From: Myxococcales bacterium
GTDB taxonomy: Bacteria; Myxococcota_A; Bradymonadia; UBA7976; UBA1532
Length of the DNA stretch: 33,055 nt
Reading direction: 5' to 3'
Assembly (NCBI GenBank): GCA_020633465.1
Contig: JACKDN010000053.1
Span: forward strand, 1 to 33,055
Of the stretch, positions 23,756 to 31,461 are shown piece by piece. The notes under the pieces were generated by a model. That model was not told the DNA's origin. It saw nothing but the letters and a program-made list of their open reading frames with translations, and ran no database searches. The first letter of the stretch is position 1. Each line of letters begins with the position of its first letter. A program made the position numbers and the translations under genes.

Positions 23756-24198
23756 GCGGGCGCGGCCTTGGATGGGCGCGCCGACGCTGCGCGGCGTCCG
23801 CGTCGCGCCTTCGATCCGCTTGCGAAACGCGCCTCGCTGGCGAGGGCGAACGCCGCGTGGCGTCGATGGGCGCCCCGCGACGCCAACGGGTTCTTTGCGA
23901 CTGCGCGTCGCGGCTCACCAGTGTTCGAGGAAGGCACTCCGTGCCTCCCTCGAGCTCCCACCGGCCAGGGCTCCGCCCTGGACCCGTTCGGACTCACGAA
24001 GGCGGGACAGCGGCGTGGGTGCTGGGTTGCAGGTCTTCTGGCGCCGCGCCAGTTGACGGCCGCGGCGGCTCACGGCCAGGCCGACCGACCGGTACTCGCA
24101 CGATTCGGGCGCCGGCGCCGCCCGTAGAAGCTCTCGGGGCGCGCCATTGCCCGCGTTCGGTGCGAGCGCCGGGCTCGACTCTCTCACGGCGTCGACAG
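23753..24198 (+). repeat. Long hairpin-rich repeat, copy A (inverted relative to copy B)
   Basis: This is most of a 710-bp gene-free stretch (23756-24465). It aligns to the reverse complement of 25884-26268. The best part, 23851-23986, matches 26213-26078 almost gap-free, including a shared 'TCGAGGAAGGCACTCCGTGC' block. A second well-matched block is around 24029-24070 ('GCAGGTCTTCTGGCGCCGCG'). Both copies begin at the TGA of the gene before them. Three hairpins are visible: 23925-23953, 23965-23981 and 24038-24052. No convincing gene lies inside. The remaining 24199-24465 holds only a G-rich tract. Confidence 0.8.
23925..23981 (+). terminator. Two strong consecutive hairpins in repeat copy A
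   Basis: At 23925-23953 a 13-bp stem with one A:C mismatch closes a TCC loop. At 23965-23981 a perfect 7-bp stem (CCAGGGC/GCCCTGG) also closes a TCC loop. They lie about 170 bp beyond the stop of the FGE-like lipoprotein gene. No T-tract follows, so they may act as mRNA 3' stabilisers or non-canonical terminators rather than intrinsic terminators. Confidence 0.4.
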
Positions 24199-24333
24199 CC
24201 CCGCATTTTCTGAAGAGAAGGCGGGCAAAGCCGCTCCTGAAACGGGCGGCGCCGGCGCCAAATCATGACGACCGAGTCGGGGCCTTGCCCGTTCGCCGAG
24301 AAGCCGGGGTGGTAGGTGCTCGCCCCGAGCGCT

Positions 24334-24356
24334 GGGGTGGGGGTGGGGCTGCGGGG
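24334..24356 (+). other. G-quadruplex-capable G-rich tract
   Basis: Four runs of four or five G separated by T, T and CTGC occur on the plus strand, in a wider G/T-rich stretch (24331-24410) upstream of the yaeQ reading frame. This is a sequence pattern only; folding is not shown. Confidence 0.5.
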
Positions 24357-24465
24357 CGTGTTGGGCGTCGGCTGTAGGGTGGGGGTGGATGGCGTGGGCG
24401 TGGCGGATGGCGCGCGCTGCGCGCATCGCTTCCCCAGGGCGTCTCACCGTGCGACCCTGCCGGGC

Positions 24466-25004
24466 ATGGCGCTTCCTTCGACCATCTATCGTGTCCGCCT
24501 CGAACTCTCCGACGTCGACCGCGGGGTGTACGACGCGCTCGACCTGCGCATGGCGCAGCATCCGAGCGAGACGGCGGCGTTCTTCCTCACGCGGTTGTTG
24601 GCGTTCGCGCTCGAGCAGCGCGAGCACCTCGCCTTCGGCAAGGGCATCAGCGACGCCGACGAGCCGGCCATCTGGGCGCGCGACTACACCGAGAAGGTGC
24701 TGCTGTGGCTCGACGTGGGGCGCGCTCGCCGGAGCGCATCCACAAGGCGAGCAAGCTGGCCGACGAGGTGGTCATCTACACGCACCGCGACCTCGACCGC
24801 GTGGTCGACGAGCTGAGCGGCAAGGGCGTGCACCAGGCCGAGAACATCCGCGTCGTGGGCGTGCCGACGGAGCTGCTCGACGCGCTCGAGGCGCGGCTGG
24901 ACCGAAACATGGCGTGGGGCCTGCTGCGCACCGAGGGCGCGCTGTACGTGTCGGGGGAAGGGTGGTCGGTCGAGGGCGCGCTGACGGAGCGGCGGCTGAG
25001 CTGA
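24466..25004 (+). pseudogene. yaeQ: YaeQ-family protein, frameshifted
   Basis: The first frame from ATG 24466 gives 'HPSETAAFFLTRLLAFAL', 'GISDADEPAIWARDYT' and 'LLWLDVG', which are YaeQ landmarks. The family continues in the -1 frame as 'SPERIHKASKLADEVVIYTH' and ends at TGA 25004. Restoring one G in the run 24717-24720 joins both into a single 179-aa protein, close to the usual YaeQ length of about 180. The defect is thus one missing base in a G homopolymer: a true mutation, phase-variable tract or sequencing error. YaeQ belongs to the PD-(D/E)XK nuclease superfamily by fold; its cellular role is poorly known. Confidence 0.8.
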
Positions 25005-25017
25005 GGGGGGTGGGGCG

Positions 25018-25575
25018 GTGAGCGCCGCAGGGTCAATCACGGTGTTCGGAACGTTGGAGCCGATGGCGGAGCAGCGGGTTCGAGAACTGGTGGATGCCAT
25101 CGCCGGCAGCCTCGTCCAGCGGCTGAGCAGCGCCCGCTCGTCCACGCCGTTCCCCAAGAGCACCGACCTCGAAGCGGCCATTGCGCCGCTCCTCCTGGGC
25201 GCGGGCTTCCGCCACCACCATCGGCTGGCCCATCCGAAGACCGGTGAGGGCTTCGAGTACGACTTCTGGCGAGCGGACGACGGCCTCGCCGTCGAGGTCA
25301 TGGGTTATCGCGCGGACGACGAGATCTACAAGGACATCCTGAAGTTCCACGTCCATGAAGACACGCGTGTCGGCGTGGTGCTGGTTCCGCGCTGGAAGTG
25401 GATCTCGGGCCGGCGCACAGAGACGAACTACAAGGCGACGATGAAGGCGCTCGCCTTCGCCGACAGCTACATGGCCGCGGCGCGAGCCGCCCTCGTCGCC
25501 GTCGTCTACGACTGGGCGTTGGCGTTGGCGATGGTGTGTGGCGATTGCGGCCTGGGAGAGCAAGTCGTCGAGTAA
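25018..25575 (+). CDS. Putative PD-(D/E)XK nuclease, BglII-like motif
   Basis: This encodes 185 aa starting at GTG, with a G-rich stretch upstream; ATG 25063 is an alternative start. The core 'FEYDFWRADDGLAVEVMGY' (residues 79-97) fits D-x(10)-E-x-X: Asp82, Glu93 and Met95 in the place usually held by Lys, or by Gln in BglII. It is followed by 'IYKDILKFHVHEDTRVGVVLVP', closely like the 'DL.KF......VGV.I.P' helix-strand of BglII-type restriction endonucleases. Several His at 66-72 and a Trp-rich strand lie nearby. No methyltransferase gene is adjacent, so it is not an ordinary restriction-modification pair. It lies 13 bp after the frameshifted yaeQ frame, in the repeat-bracketed island. Confidence 0.65.
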   Translation: MSAAGSITVFGTLEPMAEQRVRELVDAIAGSLVQRLSSARSSTPFPKSTDLEAAIAPLLLGAGFRHHHRLAHPKTGEGFEYDFWRADDGLAVEVMGYRADDEIYKDILKFHVHEDTRVGVVLVPRWKWISGRRTETNYKATMKALAFADSYMAAARAALVAVVYDWALALAMVCGDCGLGEQVVE

Positions 25576-25584
25576 CCGCTCGCG

Positions 25585-25600
25585 GCGACCGAGTCGTCAC
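25585..25600 (+). repeat. 16-bp direct repeat, left copy
   Basis: GCGACCGAGTCGTCAC begins 10 nt after the nuclease stop and recurs exactly at 25864-25879. Its 11-bp core CGACCGAGTCG also occurs at 24269-24279. The 263 bp between the two copies contains no recognisable gene. Confidence 0.6.
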
Positions 25601-25863
25601 GAGGCGCTCAGTGAGGCCCCGCAGCCACGATGCCCACCGAGGCGCGTCGGCCGAGCACCGACGCACCCTTCAGGCGGCGGATGGGCGGCTCGGCGAGCTG
25701 GGCCCGCGGTTGGGCTGGCTGACGAGCGACGCGGGGACGGCGCGTCACGTCGGGCGGCGACGCGGCGCCCGTTTGACGCTGGGTCAGCGACCCTGATTAG
25801 CCGTGCCCGGATGGATGCGAGCTTCGGGCTTTCGGCGGCGCAGCGGTGCGGCGAAGGGCCCGT

Positions 25864-25879
25864 GCGACCGAGTCGTCAC
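25864..25879 (+). repeat. 16-bp direct repeat, right copy
   Basis: This is an exact match to 25585-25600. It abuts the inner end of long repeat copy B (25884-26268), so it may mark an element boundary. Confidence 0.6.
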
Positions 25880-25883
25880 CGCG

Positions 25884-26268
25884 CTGTCGATGCCGCAGCC
25901 GGAGTCGACGCGGACGCTCGCACCGTCGGCGGGCAATCGGCGCGAGAGGGCGGACGTCGCCGCCCGATCGTGCAGTACCCGTCGGCTGGGCTTGGCGGCG
26001 AGCCGCCGCGACCGTCAACTGGCGCGGCGCCAGAAGACCTGCACTTCAGCACCGCGCATCAGTCGTCCTAACTCCGGCGGGTCCAGGGCGGAGCCCGGCC
26101 GGTGGGAGCTCGAGGGAGGCACGGAGTGCCTTCCTCGAAAACTGGTGAGGCGCGGCGCCCAGCCGCGAAGAACGCGTGGGCGTCGCGGGGCGCCTCGTCT
26201 TCGCCGCGCGGCGGTCGATTGCTCGCAGACGACCGGCTCGAGGCGCGCGACGCTGCCCGCGCCGCTCA
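25884..26268 (-). repeat. Long hairpin-rich repeat, copy B (inverted relative to copy A)
   Basis: The reverse complement aligns with 23753-24198. The copy begins at the TGA of the thioesterase gene (26268) and runs inwards. Its main hairpin is at 26110-26138, with the same 13-bp stem and TCC loop in minus-strand sense; the second hairpin has lost one base of a stem arm. Together with the direct repeats it fills the 690-bp gene-free stretch 25576-26265. Hypothetical frames through both copies share a short 'SSREARSAFLE' read-through, which is explained by DNA similarity rather than by a gene. Confidence 0.8.
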
Positions 26269-26694
26269 GCGACCCTCCAGGATCGCCCGCACCGCGTCCG
26301 GCAGCGGCGCCGCGCGCAGCGCGCCATCGACCTCGGTGGCCCACACCCGGATCTCGTACCCGTCGACCAACAACGTCCCATCCCGCGTCACGCGGTGACC
26401 GACCGTCACGCTGCTGCGCCCGAGGCGCGTCACGACACTCTCGACGCTCAGCGTCTCGTCGTACGTCGCCGGCCCGTGGTAGGTCGCCTTCGTCTCCACC
26501 AGCGTCAAGCCGACCACCCCATACCGCTCGCGCAGCGTCCGGTGGCCGAGGCCGGCGGCCGCCAGCATCGCGTGGGTGTTCGCGTCGAAGGCCGCGTAAT
26601 ACCGGGGATAGAAGACGATGCCCGCCGCGTCGCAGTCGCCCCAAGTGACGCTCCAGTCGCGCGCGAACCGCAGGCCGTTCGCGAGATCGCTCAT
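26266..26694 (-). CDS. Acyl-CoA thioesterase, 4HBT/hotdog family
   Basis: This encodes 142 aa, the usual length for a single hotdog domain. The signature 'WGDCDAAGIVFYPRYYAAFD' (residues 18-37) holds the catalytic Asp of the 4-hydroxybenzoyl-CoA thioesterase family. The later strands 'VETKATYHGPATYDETLSVE' and 'TLLVDGYEIRVWA' fit the fold. It is likely a cytoplasmic acyl- or aryl-CoA thioesterase; the substrate is not deducible. The ATG overlaps the CapA-family stop (ATGA), so it is the last gene of the operon starting at 31266. Confidence 0.85.
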   Translation of the reverse strand: MSDLANGLRFARDWSVTWGDCDAAGIVFYPRYYAAFDANTHAMLAAAGLGHRTLRERYGVVGLTLVETKATYHGPATYDETLSVESVVTRLGRSSVTVGHRVTRDGTLLVDGYEIRVWATEVDGALRAAPLPDAVRAILEGR

Positions 26695-27626
26695 CGGGAG
26701 ACTCCATCGTCCGGTTCGAGGTCGGTCCGGGCGGCGACGACGCCCGTCCGGCTCAGCGTGACGGTCAGGATGGGGCCGGGGCGGCCCGGCCGGTGGCCGT
26801 CGCCGAGGTTCCAGGCGACCAGCGCGGCGCCGCGACGTTCGAAACCTTGCCAGACGTGGGCGCCGTGGAAGGCGACGAGCGTAGCGCCGGCGGCGATCAG
26901 GCCGTCGGCCAGGTGACGCTGTGCGCCGGAGGGCGCGGCGGCGCCCTCGCGCCCGCCGTGGATCCAGACGAGCACGGCGTCGTGGGTGGTCGCGGCGGCG
27001 CGCACGGCGGGCGCCAGGCGCTCGGCGACCGCGTCGAGGGGCGCGTGCGCGGTGCGTTCCTCGAGCGCGCGCACGGGGACGCCGTGCGCGCGCACGGTGC
27101 CGACGGTGAAGACGGCCAGGCGCAGGCCGGCGCGCTCGACCGTTCGGGCTGACCAAGGCGCCGGGCCCGCGCCGGCGACGGTCAGGCCGGCGGCGGTGAG
27201 CGTCTCGATCGTCTCGGTCAGTCCGACGGCGCCGGCGTCGAGGCTGTGGTTGTTGGCCAGGCCGACGACGCCGACGCCCGCCGCGACGAGCGCGTGGGCG
27301 AAGGTGGTCGGACCCACGAACCGGACGCACTGGGCACGCGCCAGGTGGGGCGGGCAGGGCACCGGCGGGGTGGTGGTCAGCGCGCCCTCGAGGTTGATCA
27401 CCGCGACCTCCGCGGCGCGGAGCGTTCGGATCCAGGCGGGGTCGAACGGGGCGGCGTCGGGGAACACGTCGCCGGCCAGCGCCACGGTGAGCGTCGGCGG
27501 GGTGGCCGTCGGATCGGGGGGGCGCGCCCCGCAGCCAGCGATCAGCAGCAGCAACGCCACGGCGCCGCGGCGCGCGTCGCCACCGGGGCGAGGCGCGACG
27601 CGCGCGACGGCGCCCCCCCCGCTCAC
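26691..27626 (-). CDS. CapA-family (PGA_cap) lipoprotein
   Basis: This encodes 311 aa. The GTG start overlaps the DUF3160 stop (GTGA); a long N-region leads to a Leu-rich helix and lipobox I-A-G-C near residue 32. Family motifs run in order: 'ALAGDVF', 'INLEGALT', 'ANNHSLDAG' with 'TIETLTAAGLTVAGAG', 'VWIHGGREG', 'FHGAHVWQGFE' and 'AWNLGDG'. These are the metallophosphoesterase-like motifs of CapA/PgsA proteins, associated with poly-gamma-glutamate capsule export. No capB or capC homologue is present here, so capsule synthesis is not implied; many stand-alone CapA-like proteins have unknown roles. It is probably lipid-anchored facing the periplasm. Confidence 0.82.
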   Translation of the reverse strand: MSGGGAVARVAPRPGGDARRGAVALLLLIAGCGARPPDPTATPPTLTVALAGDVFPDAAPFDPAWIRTLRAAEVAVINLEGALTTTPPVPCPPHLARAQCVRFVGPTTFAHALVAAGVGVVGLANNHSLDAGAVGLTETIETLTAAGLTVAGAGPAPWSARTVERAGLRLAVFTVGTVRAHGVPVRALEERTAHAPLDAVAERLAPAVRAAATTHDAVLVWIHGGREGAAAPSGAQRHLADGLIAAGATLVAFHGAHVWQGFERRGAALVAWNLGDGHRPGRPGPILTVTLSRTGVVAARTDLEPDDGVSR

Positions 27627-30600
27627 TTCGGCGCGGGCTCGACGAAGCTCTTCGTCCACGCGGGCAGGGCCGGCACGTCGCCGCTCTCCAGCCACTGCCA
27701 CCACGCCTCGTCGGTCAGCCGATCGCTCATCGGCTGCCGAAACGCGTAGAACGAGAACAGCCCACCCTGGGTCACCCGGTGGCCCGTCGGCCCGGGCACC
27801 ACGACGAACAGGTCGAGCAGCTTGCCCACGCCCAACTGCAGCACCTGGTTGCTGGTGACGTTCGTGTACACGTCGGTCACCAGCGTCACGCCGCGCTGCT
27901 GGCGGCCCTGGTCGTTGCCGAACATGAGGTCGGGCGACTTCTCGAGGCCCAGGAACAGCGCCTCCATCACGCCGCCCACGTCGCGCAGCCACTTCACCTC
28001 GTCGCGCGTGAAGGGCCGACCCTCGATCTCCTTCTTCGCCAGCCCGGCGAGCGTCTCGGCGAACACCTTGGCGTTCAGCGGCTTGGCGTCGTCGCCGCCC
28101 CAAGGGCTGCGCACCCTGGGCGCCTTGCCGCCCGCGAGCTGGCCGTACACGCGGTCGCCCAGCGTCGCCATCTGCTCGAAGAAGGTGGGCAGCGGATCGA
28201 CGAAGCCGACGGGATCGGGCAGCTCGGGCTGCTCGACGAAGCCCATCACCGGCGCCGCGCCGTCGCACTCGGCGCCGTACTCCTGCGCGGCGTACAGGAC
28301 GGCGTCGTGCTTGAGCTGGGTGTAGCCGGCGAGGGCCGAGAACAGCAGGCGGTCGCCCCAGGCGTCGCTGCGCGCGAAGTGCAGGCGCGCGGGCGGGCGC
28401 ACGCCGTGCTGGGCGGCCAGCGTGCGGAGCAGCGCCAGCCAGGCATGGTACAGGTCGGTCTGCGCCAGGCCGTCGTCCCCGCGCCCGTGTTCGGCCTGCA
28501 GCTTGGCCAGCGCGGCCTCCCAGTCCTTCAGGAAGGCGTCGCCCAGCCCCTTGGCCTCGTCCTTCGCCGCGGCCCGCGCCAGCGCCGTGGCGCGCTCGCT
28601 GCCCAGCGCGGCGAAGATCTCCACCGGGTTCGGCCAGCCGCGCTCGTGCTTCAGCGTCGGGTAGGTCAGCCGCCCGATGAACGACGCGTCCACCCCGAAA
28701 CGCTTGGGGAACAGCCGCAGACCCGCGACGCGATCCTTGCCCTCCAGCGTGCCGCTCAGGCCGCGCAGCGGGATGGGACCCACCTTCGCGGCCAGCGCCG
28801 CGCCCAACGCCTTCGCTTGCCCGGGCTGCAGCAGCGCCGGCTTCTCCTTCTTCAGCGCCACCAGGTGGGCCGGCGTGCCGTCGATCGGCTTGCCGAGGAA
28901 CGCGCCGCCCAGCGCGTCCACCTTCGCCCACTCGGCGTAGGCGTTCGGCTTGCCGTCCGACCGCGGCGCCTGCAGCGCGTCCAGCACCGGCCCGGCGCCC
29001 TCGAGCGGCACGGGCAGCAGGGCGTACCAGTTCATCGCCAGGAAGTAGCCGGCCAGGCCCGAGCCCGTGTAGTGCCCGCGCACCTGGAACTGGCTGTAGT
29101 CGACCTTCTTCGATCCGCCGCCGGGCACGGCGACCTCGGCGATGCCCGCGTGCGCCAGCATCCGGTCGACGTGTCCCTTCACCTCGTCGCGGATGGGCGC
29201 CGGCACCTTCGCCAACGCTCTCGGCAGGTTGGCCTTCAGCTGCTCGAGGGGCGGCGCCGGCTTGTCCTCCGGCGCCATGTACGGATCGAAGCCCTCGTCG
29301 ATCTCGGGCGCGGCCTCCAGCACCGCCGCCGGCACCGCGAAGTACACCGCCAGGTAGCGTCCCAGCGGATCGTCGGCGCGCGTCGCGAAGTGCGCCGCCA
29401 GCGCGTTCGACATCAGCCGCAGCGCCTCCATCGCGTCGGCCTCGGCGCGCTTCAGCAGCGCGGCGAACTCGTCGTGGAACACCTGCAGCGCCGCGTCGGC
29501 GGTGACGAAGGTGGGCCGCCGCGCGTAGCGGGCCTTCTCGTACAGCGTGAAGAACTCCTTCTCGGCGCCGGGCCGCGCGACGAAGTGGTTCTTCGCCAGC
29601 AGCGCCGAGACGCCGGCGCGCCACAGCTCGGGGAAGTCGAACAGGTTCAACGTGGTCTGCAGGCGGTAGCGCGCGGGCGCGACGAACAGGCCGCCGTCCG
29701 CCACCCAGGCGACGTGTTCGCCGCGCGGCGACCAGATCGGCCCGTGCTGCACCTTCGCGCTCAACGGCATCGGCACCCAGGCGCCGCCGTTGGCGCGCGG
29801 TCGCTGCATCGGCGCGCCGCTGGCGCCGACGCCCAGCTGGAGGATCTGGTTGGCGCTGTAGCCCTGCGCGCTGACGCCCGGCGGCGTCGCCTGCGGGGCG
29901 TGCGTCGCGTAGGTGCGCGGCAGCTTCTTCAGGCAGGCGTCGCTGCGCCAGCCCTTCGGGTCGGTCTCGCAGCCCTCGCCGCCCTTCAGCGCCGCCAGCG
30001 CCGACTCGAAGCTGGGGATCCACTCGGCGCGCGTGTCGTGCGCCACCGGGCCGCCGGCGCTGCAGGTCCAGCCGACGCTCAGCCCGTCGCCGCTCCACAC
30101 CGGCGCCCCGCACGACGCGCCCTCGGGCGACAGCCGGCCGCGGTGGCGCCCCTTGACCGAGGTGAACCAGACCTCGCGGCTGTCGCCCTTCTGCCGCGTG
30201 AACGCGATCTTCTCGTACAGGCTGACCCGCTCGCCCACGGCACCGCTGCAGGCGTCGTCGATCACCGCGAACAGCTGGTAGCGCAGCGGGCTGACCGCCG
30301 GCTCGAGCGCGTCCTCGGGCAGCGTCGTGATCTGCTTCGGATCGCTGCCGTCGGCCTTGGCGCGCCACAGGTCGTAGCCGGTGGCACCGCGGTTGCTGCT
30401 CCAGATGAGGTGCGCGCCGTTCTGGTCGAAGGTGGGATCCCGGTCGTCGCCCGGGTCGTCGGTCAGCCGGGTCGGCGCGCCGCCGGCCACGGGCACGCTG
30501 TAGAGGTCGCGCGCGCCCGCGGCGCCGGCGGCGAACACCACGGTCTTGCCGTCGGGGCTGAAGGCGAAGTCACCGACGCTCAGCGCGGCGTCGGTGAGGC

Positions 30601-30682
30601 GCGTGGGATCGCCCAGCGTATCCGGCGCGGCGGCCGCGGGCGCGGCGCACAGCAACGTGAGGGCGAACAGTCGAGCGTTCAT
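27623..30682 (-). CDS. Secreted TolB-like/DUF3160 protein
   Basis: This encodes a 1019-aa protein with a signal peptide (residues 1-18, cleavage after A-A-A-A). Residues about 25-370 contain WD40/TolB-like blades ('FAFSPDGKTVVFAA', 'PTFDQNGAHLIWSSNRG', 'PIWSPRGEHVAWVADGG'). About 370-1010 is a DUF3160 domain: 'FVTADAALQVFHDEFAALL', 'YFLAMNWYALLPVPL', 'ARLHFARSDAWGDRL' and 'GNDQGRQQRGVTLVTDVYTN'. The phrase N-Q-(I/V)-L-Q-L-G-V-G occurs twice, near residues 280 and 945. The role of DUF3160 is unknown; it is common in large exported proteins. Its ATG overlaps the preceding stop (ATGA), and its stop overlaps the CapA-family start, so all three genes are likely co-translated. Confidence 0.85.
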   Translation of the reverse strand: MNARLFALTLLCAAPAAAAPDTLGDPTRLTDAALSVGDFAFSPDGKTVVFAAGAAGARDLYSVPVAGGAPTRLTDDPGDDRDPTFDQNGAHLIWSSNRGATGYDLWRAKADGSDPKQITTLPEDALEPAVSPLRYQLFAVIDDACSGAVGERVSLYEKIAFTRQKGDSREVWFTSVKGRHRGRLSPEGASCGAPVWSGDGLSVGWTCSAGGPVAHDTRAEWIPSFESALAALKGGEGCETDPKGWRSDACLKKLPRTYATHAPQATPPGVSAQGYSANQILQLGVGASGAPMQRPRANGGAWVPMPLSAKVQHGPIWSPRGEHVAWVADGGLFVAPARYRLQTTLNLFDFPELWRAGVSALLAKNHFVARPGAEKEFFTLYEKARYARRPTFVTADAALQVFHDEFAALLKRAEADAMEALRLMSNALAAHFATRADDPLGRYLAVYFAVPAAVLEAAPEIDEGFDPYMAPEDKPAPPLEQLKANLPRALAKVPAPIRDEVKGHVDRMLAHAGIAEVAVPGGGSKKVDYSQFQVRGHYTGSGLAGYFLAMNWYALLPVPLEGAGPVLDALQAPRSDGKPNAYAEWAKVDALGGAFLGKPIDGTPAHLVALKKEKPALLQPGQAKALGAALAAKVGPIPLRGLSGTLEGKDRVAGLRLFPKRFGVDASFIGRLTYPTLKHERGWPNPVEIFAALGSERATALARAAAKDEAKGLGDAFLKDWEAALAKLQAEHGRGDDGLAQTDLYHAWLALLRTLAAQHGVRPPARLHFARSDAWGDRLLFSALAGYTQLKHDAVLYAAQEYGAECDGAAPVMGFVEQPELPDPVGFVDPLPTFFEQMATLGDRVYGQLAGGKAPRVRSPWGGDDAKPLNAKVFAETLAGLAKKEIEGRPFTRDEVKWLRDVGGVMEALFLGLEKSPDLMFGNDQGRQQRGVTLVTDVYTNVTSNQVLQLGVGKLLDLFVVVPGPTGHRVTQGGLFSFYAFRQPMSDRLTDEAWWQWLESGDVPALPAWTKSFVEPAPK

Positions 30683-31266
30683 GGCCAAGGCTCCAGCGTC
30701 AGAGCGTCGTCGCGCCAGCGCGCGCGGCGCGGCCCCTCGGCCGTCGTCACGCAGGGCTCGCGAGGGTCGCAGAAGGGGGCGCAGGGGGTCGGGCGGCGGG
30801 CGTCGCCCACGACGCCGAACCCGTGCCAGCGATAGACGGTCAGCGTGCAGGTGTCGCCGGTCTGCTCGAGCGCCAGCAGGCGGTCGGCGGGCGCCGCGGG
30901 CAGGACGCGCACGTCGCGCAGCGGGCGGGCCAGCGCGCTGCCGCGCCAACGCTCGTACAGGCCGCCGTCGCGGGCGTCGAGCACCCAGACCGTGCGGTGG
31001 GGCTCGGGCTCGGCGTGGCGCGGCGTGGTGCTCCAGACGCCCAGCACGATCTCGGCGTCGCCGTCGCCGTCGAGGTCGGCCGCGTGGGCCGCCCACGCGC
31101 GGTAGACCTTGCTGATCCAGTCGGGCGCGCCGTCGCGGCGCAGCCGCAGGAACGCGCGGTCGGCGCCGCGCTCGGCGCCCGCGGTGTGATGCACCTCGAC
31201 GCGCGTGGGCGCCTCGCCGCGCGCGAGCGGCGCCACCAGCACGAGCGGGGCGAGCAGGGCCAGCAT
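30679..31266 (-). CDS. Secreted FG-GAP/VCBS-like protein
   Basis: This encodes 195 aa with a short signal peptide (about 1-17). The single motif 'ADLDGDGDAEIVLGVWS' near residue 63 is the Ca2+-binding D-x-D-x-D-G loop of FG-GAP/VCBS propeller blades, and 'TVWVLDARDGGLYERWRGS' is a second blade-like segment. Four Cys near the C-terminus ('PTPCAPFCDPREPC') may form disulphides. It is too short for a full propeller, so it may pair with the propeller of the next gene. It is first in the operon; its promoter should lie in 31267-31461. Confidence 0.72.
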   Translation of the reverse strand: MLALLAPLVLVAPLARGEAPTRVEVHHTAGAERGADRAFLRLRRDGAPDWISKVYRAWAAHAADLDGDGDAEIVLGVWSTTPRHAEPEPHRTVWVLDARDGGLYERWRGSALARPLRDVRVLPAAPADRLLALEQTGDTCTLTVYRWHGFGVVGDARRPTPCAPFCDPREPCVTTAEGPRRARWRDDALTLEPWP

Positions 31267-31348
31267 GGGGGCGACGCTAACAGATCCTCCGCGGATGCGC
31301 CTCAGCCGGGCTTGGCGTCGGAGGCCGGTGCTCGAATCGGAGGGGCTA

Positions 31349-31376
31349 TCAGCGTTCAGCTTTCAGCTGTCAGCCG
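31349..31376. repeat. Four tandem 7-bp repeats (TCAGCNN)
   Basis: TCAGCGT, TCAGCTT, TCAGCTG and TCAGCCG stand head to tail, in the 195 bp between the LysR gene's 3' end and the start of the FG-GAP gene. The spacing is exactly 7 bp, as in the CGAGGTG array at 4022-4042. Confidence 0.65.
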
Positions 31377-31461
31377 GGCTCCGTGCGTCGCGGGCATCTT
31401 CGGAGCGTGCGGCGTGGTCGGCCGCTGGGTGCGCAGGTCGGCTCGAGGTCTCTCGTGCGGC

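Noticed and set aside
25846..26148. 100-aa plus-strand frame with a 'SSREARSAFLE' tail shared with a frame at 23915-24187
   Set aside because: The similarity follows from the inverted DNA repeat; the remaining protein is Arg-rich low complexity, so no gene is called.
26691..30368. 1225-aa minus-strand frame covering much of the DUF3160 gene
   Set aside because: Only its C-terminal quarter is real (the CapA-family protein); the rest is a shifted reading of the DUF3160 gene. The true start is the GTG at 27626.
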